This document shows positions 25,274-37,400 of a stretch of 64,000 nt of DNA, in pieces. This DNA comes from Synaphobranchus kaupii (taxonomy: Eukaryota > Chordata > Actinopteri > Anguilliformes > Synaphobranchidae). The stretch's first letter is position 1, and every line of letters starts with the position of its first letter. The notes beneath the pieces were generated by a model that did no database searches, had not been told where the DNA came from, and saw nothing but the letters and a program-made list of their open reading frames with translations. The translations under genes were made by a program, and so were the position numbers. The DNA is taken from contig CM056380.1 of NCBI GenBank assembly GCA_029718625.1, forward strand, positions 100,055,971 through 100,119,970, read 5' to 3'.

Positions 25274-27584
25274 TGATTTTTTCCCCTTTTAGTAGCTAAT
25301 TGAACCCAATGTTATTCAATTCCCCCCATGTAGCAACCACTTGAGGATCGCCGCTACACAACCCTGTCAGCCAGTAGTAGGAAGGTGGGCGCCACGTCCT
25401 TGTCAGGGCGCGACACCTCGAGCTCCTGACCGTAATACCAACTCAGCCTAGGCTGTTATGTGCGCAACGATTCTTGCCGAACAATTCTTCCCTCAAGGCA
25501 CTGGCCATACTGGCAGCACCGGGGATCGAACCCCCGATCCTCAAAACCCAACTGCACAGACGGAGAGTCTGCGCTTTTACCGCTGCGCCACCGCGGTATT
25601 GTTTTGGGCAAAAACCCCCCCTCTAGAAATATATCAGCAAAGGAACTGCAATGCCAGCTTCACCACACAAGGACCGCTTAATTGTACATCATAGATCTGT
25701 CTCTGTGCTGCACATGTGCAAAACAAACGCGAAGGTGAATATGCAAAGTGCTTTATGGTTGGCAGATTTATGTAAGTTCATACCCTGCAAAGCCCCTGGA
25801 CACAGATGTCGTTAGTGTCTGGTCCACAGGGGGTTCCGTCCGTCACTCTGTCCCTGAGCTGGTAGTACGCTGTGCTCCCGGCGACCCTGCAGAACAGCTT
25901 GCACCGATCCTTCATCAGAACTGAAAAGAGGACGCGCAGGCGAGGAAATTAGCCGTCAGCTGTGGGAAAACAACAAACCCGGCACCCGGGCACAGGGACT
26001 CTAAACGCTCCATCTTACTTCCGCTGTACTTGGGGACCCAGCGCACGTTTGGAGGTAGACCATTGATGTTGAAGTGCCTGCCGTCGAATGCTCCACACTG
26101 CTCCTCCCTGAAGTCCTTCTTCTGCCTGGAGCAGGGCTCAGAGTTGCAGGAGCGGAACTTCATCCTGCGCCCCACGCAGTACTTTCCCCCGTTTCTGGGC
26201 CTGCGTAGGGACGGGAAGACGGACTCAATCCCCAGTTTGCCGCGGCGGTAATCTTAAATTGCCTCACTTCTCCTACAGATAAACAGATAAATCTCCCCTG
26301 TTCCCTTTCACTCCCTTTACCCCCTGTTAACTTCTCATTCCAGAACTATTACAACACGGTGGTGTTTGAAGCTTTTTTTTGCGTGAAACGTTCCCTGGAC
26401 AGTTATGCTCTAATGTTTATCAAGGTACATTGAGAACCGCTGGTTAGGGATACACTGCTGAACTGGAATGCATGACTTAAAAAGGCCTGCTTACACGGGT
26501 CGGTTGCATTCTCGGACGGCCATCTTGATGCCCCCTCCACAAGTCCGGGAGCAGGTTCCGAACGGGCTCCACACCCCCCATGCCCCCTCAATGGGGGTGG
26601 CGTCATGCTCCCTGGTGATACAGAGGCCATGCTTGCAGTGCTGTTTGGAGAGACCGACAAAATGAACGGTTAAGGTTGAGCAATAAGATACTACCCTCCA
26701 CACAGGCAACCTGGGAGTTATTAAACAATGAATATAGGAAGAAGAGAAACAATGAAGGCACGAAGAAAAGAAAAAATAAACATTAATTGCCAACGTGTTT
26801 CCTGAGGAAGTGACTTGCTTGCACACAAGGGGCAGAGCAATTTCAAGTTAGGGGAGGGATAAGCAAACTTAATTGTGGTGACCACATTCAACTGCAATAT
26901 CCATATTTTAAATAGCATGTATAGGTTCTGAATAGATATACAATGTGTAAACAAACCAGGTCTTAAACATGTGTGTGGAGGGGACCACTGGAGTTGTGCA
27001 CCAAAACCTTTCATGTCAGAAAGCAAGCAGGAAGTGGAAGTTCGAACGGTGCTAATTAAAAGCTACGCTAAACCAGTAATGGATATGGAAATCTCCACAA
27101 GTCTCCATTCACAGTTGCCATAAGCCTATTATTGCTTGATAATAATACAGGCTTTGGGGCAAACAAATCTTTCCTTCCAAAGGCTAAAACTGTTTAAACA
27201 AATAATGGGATTTACATGAAGTGCCATGTGCAGCACTCACGTTCAGTTATGCATTCATACAGCAATTTAAAGTAATTACATTTTTGTCTGCCTTTTTCTA
27301 TTCCAGCGTTTCTTGCCTAGATAGCATTCCAAAGACTTAACAGCAACGCTGCGATCCATCCAAGTAGCTGCGAGCACAAAGGAGTTCGGAAGTCAAAAGA
27401 AATGACTAATTTGCCAAAATAACATTGATTTGCCATTAAAGGTTTTGCTGATCGGGTTTTCAGGGTTTCCTTTGTGTTAGGCCTTTTTATCTTGATTTTA
27501 TCTCTGAGGCCCGTTTAAGAGTGAATCCTCTCAGAACATTACTCAGTATGTGCGTGTACAAGCAAGTCATTTGGTACACTAACA

Positions 27585-27629
<45 letters not shown>

Positions 27630-27687
27630 GTGCGTGAGTGCGCGCATGTTAGTCCTGTGAAGTTCCTTGGGAGCTCTTGGATTGTTT

Positions 27688-27720
<33 letters not shown>

Positions 27721-29206
27721 CTTTGTGTTTTGTGTGCGTGTGAGTATATGTGTGTCTGTTTGTGTTTAATTCTGTGTTCTGGACAGCGCTCTGGGAGTTG
27801 GAAGTACCTTTCCTTGGGAGCACTCCGTTCCGTCAGCCCAGGGCATGTGTTGAGTTCGGCAGCCTTTCTGGGCCCCTTCTGGGCTGGTGCACCACAGCCT
27901 CCGACACTGCATCTGGACAACATCAACAACACACTGTTATCTCCACAGAGCTTTCACACCAGGGCTCCCCAAGAAATATAGCTGCAGAGTACACTCTTCA
28001 ATCTACCACGGGACACACTGAATGAACAATTCTAATCCGAACAGTACCAGTATTATGTAACAAAATCTTTAATTACATAACTAAAGCAATCACCAACTCA
28101 GCTCATTTTACAACCAACCCATTTTTTCAGCCATATGTCAACAATTAACAAAAGACATGTATGTGTCTGACAGTTTAAATGTGAAGGCATTCCAGTTTAA
28201 TACCACACTTGAGTGTTCTCTTACCATATATGGGCACACCTGCGTTCCGGGCCCAAATATCAATTCACACTGTTTATTAACATTGTATATGCGTCCGGGA
28301 AGCTGCTGGGGAAGACTGTAGGGCCTAGATATGGGCTCATCGAGTAAGCATTCACCATACCCTGTGCTATTAAGAAATAAAAAATAAATGACTTAAAGAA
28401 AAAACAAAAAAAATAAAGACAGACATACAGATAAAGAACACCTTCAGTACAGAGAGCGAGGAATTGAGCTCGCAGCTCAAAAGAAACAGCTAGTCTATTG
28501 GCATGCCAGCAAAACACATATCCCTTATTAGTTCAGGCTAAAGAAAGGAAGGGCAAAGCCTGTTATACGGACGAGCTAAAAACAGTCAGTCACATACTCA
28601 AGGAACTCTGTGATGTATTTCCTGCTACATTTGGACCACATCCACGGGTTGGTGTAATAGTTTAACGTTGGCGCCATCACGTGCTGTTGGTTTTTCACGC
28701 CGTCCTCCTTGCATTTGTTGCTGTCATCATGAGGCATGTTAAACCTTCAGGACACAAATGAAAACCAAGCATATTGTGATGAGTGCAGACATTTGCCATG
28801 CCGTGCACACCCCGCCCCCCCCCCGTATCATTAACTTTTATGTAATTAATCAAACATGTTGAAAACCCATCTCCCATGAACCGTAATTATCTTCTGAGGG
28901 AGAAACATTAAAATACATTTATTTCACATATTCCCTTGTCACCAAACTCCATACATAATATACACACTATGGCTTTAGGACACATCACTTCGAGGACTGA
29001 TTAAACAGATGCATGAGTCATATACCTTGAAATTTAAAAACAATAAGAATGACATCACCATAAATGTGATATATAATACATTGTGATACAGCACACATCA
29101 ATTATGTTTGACAGGAAGGATCATGCTGCACAATGGGCTATGCTCGTTTGGCTGTAAAAAGGAGCCATCAATTTGATACATTTGGAGAGGCTTGTGCATT
29201 TGTATT

Positions 29207-29289
<83 letters not shown>

Positions 29290-32200
29290 ACAGGTACAGT
29301 ACTCACACGTGGCCCAGCTCATGAGCGATTGTGAATGCAGTGCTAAGACCGTTGTCTTCACTGATACTGCAGCTCCTGTAAGGATCACACACAGTGCCCA
29401 ACTCTGCAAGGCCTGCATGTTCGGAGGTTTGTCATCATCATCATCAGCATCATCATCAGCATCATCATCATCATCATCATCGTCATCATAATTACCATTA
29501 TGAACAATGTCATCAACATAACCCTCTTTCATTCCACTCTTACATTACTCAAGTATATGCACACGGCACACACTTCATGCATAGTCTAATATTTTATGGA
29601 AATGGTGTTCATTAAAATATGTACAGTAGATAAATAAATATGGGGAAAAGGGTCTTACCTAAAGTGTCACACTTATCTCGGGCCCGACATATATCCTGCC
29701 TGTGGTGAAACAAAGGCCATTGTGATCAAATTAATTTACTTATGAATCAATGTTCCCTGTAAACTACTTTTGAGACCCTATAGTCAATTGTAGATGACTA
29801 TATGATGTAGATCACTAAAGACAAAGCGTAATACTAGAACAAATGTAATTCTCGTCAGTATTGACAAATGGTGGCCTGGGAATCCGCATAAAACGAAGAC
29901 TGTATAAAAAATGTTCTGCCTAAAAGTGCAATTGAATACTCATCTTAAAGCAGCAAGTCTATTTAGTCTATGGTTGTCTATGTACACAAATTGTCACTGA
30001 TGCATTTAGTGCATAGAAAAAAATGCTGATTTTGATTATTCAACTATTCAGTCTTGGGACCTGCATCATATTAGAAAAGCATTTTTTCTTATGAATTTAG
30101 AACCTCTATATCTCTATCATAAACACGTCACATATTCCATTTACTCCATCACCGAAAACATGCACTGTCTTTCTTTCCACATCTCAGAAGTGATGGCAGA
30201 GATGGCAAGAACCCACCACTTACCAGAGGACTATGCCGCCTGGAGGTAGTTGGCCTGTCCCTTTAAATGCATACTGTTACAGCGGAATACATAAGGACTG
30301 CATGCCACATAATGCAAATATGGCAGATATGGAGCCTTCCCACAGTCGTTCTTGTGGTTCACTGACTTTGGCATGGACTCCCGTTTCATTTTACGGGGCT
30401 CTGGGGAGAGAGTACGGGACCCCAGCCCCGACCCCCCCACCGGAGGGCCCGCTCCATTATCGCCGTGAGGCCAGCAACGAGGCGGAGACGGCCTACTGTA
30501 CCTGGTGATGAGAATGGCCGTGTCGTGATGCGAGTGGTGGTTTTCATCTGGCTGATTCTGCGTCTGCTGCCAGATGCAGAAGTTTTTTAAAGTCGTCTGT
30601 GCGTTAAACGAAATAATTGGACCGTCCTACGGAAAGAGGGGGAAAAAATACAATTTAGGGACTGAGTAGACGGTTGCAGGTGTATATGTATTCCTTTTAT
30701 TTAATTTAGTATGAATTCAAAACTGTGCCATCTTACCACTTCATTGTTTATAATAACTAATTTCACGATGATGATGTTGATGAGATTCCCAATGCTTGGA
30801 TCTTTATAGATGGAAGAAACCTAAAACGATAGGACACGTGACTACAGATCAATTTAGCTGTTAACCGATTGCTATCTCTCAGCAAGTCTGAAACACGTGT
30901 GTCTTAATGAGGCCTGAAAGGAGAATGTTCTTGTGTTCAGGCAGTGTTTTATCCTGTCCAACAATGCAGCGTTAAATTAAGTCTGGAGGACCCGGGAAAA
31001 AATCACTCATTTCACTGTTGAAAAGTTGATTACAGTCTGCGATCCAGCAGGGAATGCTGCCTTTGCCAGAAACAAAATATAGGTCAACTTACCCCCTACA
31101 TGGACAGCCGAAAGCCGGAGAGCAGGTTTTATTTGAAGAAGGTAGAATATGCCATCTATGCAACATGCCTACGGTTATTTTCTCTCATTCATCAAAGTCG
31201 TCAGGAAAGTCTATATTGTCCTGTAACTCTGTTGTCAGTTGTGAAACTTTACTGCCCTACGGTCCCGCGCTGACCTAAATGCCGCTTTTTGAAACTATCA
31301 AAGCACACGAGCGCAAAAAAAAAGACTTACGATGGACATCAGCGTGAGAATGTAGTGCTGTAGGTTGCTCCCGTGATGTTCTACCATTTTGCTGTCCGCA
31401 ACAACCATGACTTCGACGAAGCGCGGATAGGAGAGGAAGCGCTTTGATCTTCTGTGAGGTCCTGAGTCGCCGCTGTCATTAGCCTTTTGCTTATTTTCTG
31501 TCCTAGAGAAAGGATGCGAGGAGAAGCTAGCGCTTAAAGTTTCCAGGTCGGCCAGCATGCCGTCGGGCGCTCCCCTCGTCTTCACCTTGCCTCTGTATCT
31601 CCTGCGCCGGCGTTTATGTCCTTTAAAAGGAAGAGATCAACACGACAAAGAAATAAACAAATCAACACGGTTTATTGATGCAGATGTGATGTCTCGAGTG
31701 TCCACGGAATGTTGTCCATGTTTTGTGACTTGTTAAAAATGATATAAAGCAAAATAGTATCTTTTTTTTAATGGAGAAACGTGCCCATAATAAAGGTAGC
31801 AGTACTACGTTTGAAGAAAAAAAAAAAGAGACAACAATGGGGGTGGGGGGGTCCTTATTTCCAGGCCTGATTCTTCAACAGAAAGTTTAATGTAGGGCGG
31901 TCACAAGGTAATACTAGACAGTGTTAAATCAGTTTCTAGGGGGAGTGAATAAAAAAAGAATTTCTCTTAAACAAAGCATCCAAAAAATATGTGCCCCTCT
32001 GATTACTCTTTGTTTTTTGATTGGACTGCCAGAGAATAATTGAGAATTTACACAAAGGGTTCTATTACTCTGCATTGTTACTGCTAGGAATAGAACAGGA
32101 CAAATATGCATTTTGTCTGCAGTAAAGCTTTTTCTCTGCAAATGCACTGGGGCTAGAAGCTTAGTAAATTGGGGGGGGGGGGGGTAGGGGGGTTCATGTT

Positions 32201-34418
32201 AGGTGAGCCTGGCACGCTGCCACAAGCGAAGATGGAGCGAAGCCTACTCCACTGAGGAAAACGCCGTGTGGACACAGGCTTCGAGTAACGGCAGAAACTC
32301 GGTCTTGAAATTCAGATTTTTATCTTGAAGAGAAACCAATGTGTAACAATGGAATGCTTCTGCCTCTGTTCTGTGTTCTTGTCCAAGTGAAAACTCGATC
32401 CCTTAACCACTTGCAATGCAACACCGGTCTTAAAAAATTACTTCATCTTCTGCACAAAAGTGAAGTTGTTCTCCTTTCCTGAAAATGATTGTGATAACAG
32501 CAAAACTTTTTTCGAACAAAATACAAAAGCCCTCTATGAAATCTTGTCTTTCTCTAGCATTCATTTTGATCTATACAAAATAATCTTCTTCCTCAAATCA
32601 TTCTTTTGTATTCTGATAAATGTAAATACTTTCTTGATGGAAATTACATAAGAACAAAACCACTGATCATATTTATGACTAAACAATGCTGAGGAACTGC
32701 AGCAACTCAGCCATGGTTTTATATTTATACAATTCAGTTTTTATTCCAAAGTTATGGCTTTTAAATATTTAAAGTTGGTAGCACTTTGTCACAATACAGT
32801 TCACAATGTTTCTTCATGGAATTGAAGATATCAGGTTTCCTTATCTAAAGGCTGCAGGAAGAGCAAGAGTCAACAGGAATTTGAGGCAATAAACTGAGAT
32901 GCTGATAATACCAACTCAAAATGGCTTTCCTGTTCCAGATCTCCAAAAGCAAACTTGAAACATTCACTTCTGCTGAAAACTGATATTTGAAGACAAATAG
33001 CCTTCCTTAACCAGATAATGAACATGCCAATTTATATTCACTTCAATTCAAAGCAGCTTGATTTTATGTTAGTACTACCTTGTGAACATTGTCATGCTGT
33101 TACTGTTATCTGTTTTAATCTATTTTTTTTGTAAAGAGGTTTCAGAGCTAAAAGCATAATATCAACTTTCATTATTCAAAATTGCCCAGTTAAGTGTGTC
33201 GCATCTCAACAGAAATGTTAACCAAACTGACACAGAGAATAATAAATTGTGCAATAAAATGAAACATTGATCATGTTGGGTGGCTCACTGAAGGCACCAT
33301 GCTGTGGTGCATGGATGAGCTGCATTATTTTGGATCGAATCCGGACCGCATTATTTTGGATCGAATCAGTATCAAGTGTGGCGGGTGGCTCCGTAGGGCG
33401 ACGTGCAACTGGTGATTGCATCACCCAGGGTATGGGAGGGTCCATATTTAATCGATCTCTAGCGACCTCCCCTGGTCTATTAGGCACCCACGAACTGCAC
33501 GTTAAAGCCCCATGCGAAAGGTCTTCCGCCGACTCCGCTCTACGCGGGCTCAGCTGTAGACTGCGGTGTGAAAAGAAGCAGCTGGTGACACCGCGTGTTT
33601 CAGAGGAGAACCATGGATGTCTTCGCTCTCCCGAATCAGCAGTGGGGTTTGAGCGTGCATGCGACTGCGGTTGCAGATGATTGGAGGTTCCAAATTGGGC
33701 AACAAATTTATAACAAATTAAAAAGAAAATAAAATACATTTAAAAAATTACTATTATTATTACTATTTGAATATGTACAATTAAACAACCTTTTGCGAAA
33801 GAGTCCACCACTGAGTTTACAGTGCTTATTCTACTGACAGAGCTCTACTTACTGTTAGCTTACTGTTACCTATATGTATTAACAAAAGCTGAAGCCATTG
33901 CACATTTTTAATGATTACCAGATACCAGATAAATGTTGAACATAAGATTCAGTTAATTAATAAATCATTAATCAGGAGCTGGGCTCTTGAGTAATGATTT
34001 CTTAATTAACTGAATAGCTTTGTAGATAAATGTAGTAAATATTTATCTGAATTGCAATAATGACATCCTAGTTAACTCAAAATGATTGAGAGAAATATAA
34101 GCACGTTTACACGCATAAAATAAGCACGTTTACACGCATAAAATAAGCACGTTTACACGCATAAAAGATCACGGAGACACCCCGGTGACTCACTTTTCCA
34201 TCACTGTGAATGTCACTGTGAATGGTCACTGGGAATGAATGAGAAAAGAGAGCACTGGCTCCTTCTCCCTGTGAGGCACTGGGGCCCACTCACACACTGG
34301 GAGACCTGTCAGTTCCCGAACCGCCCAGTGGTCTGATGGCATTCCACCAAAGTTCATTCTTTACACAGAGCTTTAAAAAACTAGTCTAGTGTTCGTCCAT
34401 GTGTGTTTATGTGTTCAA

Positions 34419-34455
<37 letters not shown>

Positions 34456-37400
34456 GACGTGTGCGTGCGTGCGTGCGTGCGTGCGGGCGGGCGGGTATGT
34501 TTGCTCGTGTATATTTTTTACCTGAAGTGTCGCATGCAGTCCCTTCCTCAGTGCGGTCCTTCTGCGGCGTGTCTTTTCTGTATACAACATGAGGTTTGTG
34601 GTGTTCTTCTTCATAATTTTTGCCATTATAGGTGTGAAGGGGCTCCACAAAATATTCACCTTGTGGAGACCTGAAAGTGCCAAGCTAAAAGCAGCAACAA
34701 CAAAAAATACATTAAAACCAAGAAGTGCACAGCTGAAGTGCACTGTGATACATTAACACATTCCACTCATTCAAATGCCCAGTAATGATTGCTTCAGGTT
34801 ACACTTGATATAGAATGTAGGCTACTTGAATGCAGAATGCTATTGCGATACAATCAGAATTGGAATACTAGAGATGATAATCACACATTTTTGTGTCTTG
34901 CAAGGCTTAATGGAAGCTTTGTCTTTTTAAGTCTCACATTTCGCATAGCATATTGCTATTAGTTAACTTTGAGGTCAAAGAAACAGCAGGCCAAGTAAGT
35001 ACCATCCAAAGCTAGATGTACATAGAAAATAAATCGAAATCTAAGTAGTGGGCTATAGTTAGGTGTTTTGACATTTTTTAAATAGCAAGATTTAAAGAAT
35101 AAATAAATTCCACGTTTGCAACACTATCCAGCTCGTTGCGGGTGGGCTAGGTGGGGGCAAGTGTGACAAATATATGCCTGGAAAACAAGCTGAAGTTTGT
35201 TTGCTTGATTATGAGGGTATTGTGTTGGTGGTAATAGAAGCCAATAGTCACATCGGATATATTTCTCTCATAGCCATGCATTTATTCACACCATTTTAAG
35301 GTGGTATAATATCCAATATAATTCCTGGATTACAGCATAATTGCATTCACACAATGATGCGCACATTGACAAGTTAAACTCACAAATAAATCCAGGGGTG
35401 CTCTCTATATGCTTCCGTACATCAAAAATGCTGCACACACCAAACTATTTGCAGGGGAATAACGTGAATTTATTACATCGTAACATGAAATCCGGCTGGT
35501 TCCTTAAAGCGATGATTTGAAGTGGCCGTGTAGAAAGAACCGCCCACACGCGTACTTCCCAAACAAACATCTGCAGGTAAACAAACCAGCGCTGCGCAGT
35601 AATACTGGACACGTCACGTTGAGCAGATGGCACACTTTAAATTGATGGATATTGGATGCTTTGACATATCGTTGGCTTTTGGTATAGACTACTGTTCCAG
35701 GACATGCAGGACTGGAAGAAAGGGGATGCTGCCTACAATCCGTTAGTTTCTGCGCCACACCGTCTTCATGGTTTCACATGGAGACTAAAATTAGAATAAT
35801 TGAATGTGTAGGCTAATGCAGCACAAAGGTAAGGATATTTAATTATACGTACTGATATACTTTCCCAAATCACGCGTAGGTTATTGTGCCTCTACTTTAA
35901 CTGAACTACGAAATGGGTCGTCGTCGATAGCCTATTCAATCTTCAAAATAATATGTTCTGCATATGGATTTCCTACAAATGCCCTGTAAAAAGCATTGTA
36001 AATCTTAGTTTAGCCTAAACTAATGTGTAGTAGGCTACATATGTGACGCTTTTGGAAAGTTTTCCCAATCCATCCTCAGTTGGAGATCATAAATTCTATT
36101 TGTTTTACAATGATAAAATACGCATATTTAAAGCAGTAGTGCGCACATCTCATCATTTGACGTCAAGTAGTTTTAGGCTGCCAAAACTCACGTTGACGTC
36201 ACCAAGGCTGATGCTGTCTTCGACAAGTGAGTGGTACGTCATCAACCACAGTTACTTTCTGAGTTTGCATATCAGTGGATGTGCAGGAAACATAAGGCTC
36301 GTAGGCTATAGATGAACCCAAAGAAAATTAAGAAGTATAGTTAAGCGCCAGCGACCTGTTGCGTTAAAAAAAAAAAAAAAAAAAAAACCTTTCGAGGTTT
36401 CTCATGTTAATAGCCTAGGCCTACATTAAACTGCTTTTTAGAATAATGGATATAGGCTACGGTGCGTTTAATCATGCACAAGTGATGCAAGATAGCCTAA
36501 TAATATGTGGCTATGTCTCAGAACCAAAACGGTAGATTCGACTAAGTTAACATGTAGCGTTTCCACACAACATTTATACAATGTCATAGCAACCTTGTAG
36601 AATTGCTATTGCTCATAGGGCTCTCGGGCCCACGAATACAGCGTCATGTGTTCAATTCTCAGTATTATCGAGTAGTCTGACTACGCGCAACAGTAGGCTA
36701 CAAGGGGATATAATAGGTGTACTTTTGGTCATAAACTTACCATTCCGGAACATAGGCTGATAACGGCGGTGTGTTCCGTTTTTGCGTTGACATGTCCTTT
36801 ATAAAAACAGTGCTGAAACTCTGTGTCCTCCTCCGCATCCCCCTCGGGTGAAGAATCCGTTAGGTTATCTCTGCTGGGTACTCCGAGTATAGTAACGGTA
36901 TAAAGAGGCGCAATAAATCCGGACTCAAGCGTAAGGTTGAGGTGAAAGTCTTGCCCAAAAGCCGATATTCTATAATGAATGCGCGAAGAAGCCCACTGAT
37001 CTGAACTGTTGTTCGTTGTATCAACAACACTCCTTTTTTTCCTTTTGAAGTGCACGCTTGTAGGCAATTTGTCACCGGCTTCATTCACTCGCGTCGGAGT
37101 TACAATCTCAAATGCACCAAACTGCTCAAGTAGTTTTCCTGAAAATGGGGAGAGAAAACAATAATAGCCTATTTGAAATACACAATAACATCACGACACA
37201 TGTAAAATCTGCACGCAATTTAACATTTTCTGTAGAGATAAGTTTCACTTGGACAAATAGTTATTCAGTCGACTGCTGCCTCTAAAATGTGTTGCAAGTC
37301 ATGTGCCTTGCTAATCCTGAACAAGTCATTCATTCCGTTCAGCCTCGTTGTAAAAGCGAAAAAGGACACGTTTGCGTTGCTTTACCTTTTCTTGAATTTA

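Noticed and set aside
25520..25598. A functional tRNA gene on the minus strand
   Set aside because: A and B boxes are present, but the body continues into a SINE with an (AAAT)n tail and the cloverleaf is imperfect.
29098..29532. Poly-His/Asp/Ser open frames across 29100-29530 on both strands
   Set aside because: They are translations of (TG)n and (CAT)n microsatellites and overlap real adamts9 exons 8 and its introns.
34098..34166. CRISPR-like repeat array
   Set aside because: Only three copies, directly adjacent with no spacers, in a vertebrate intron.
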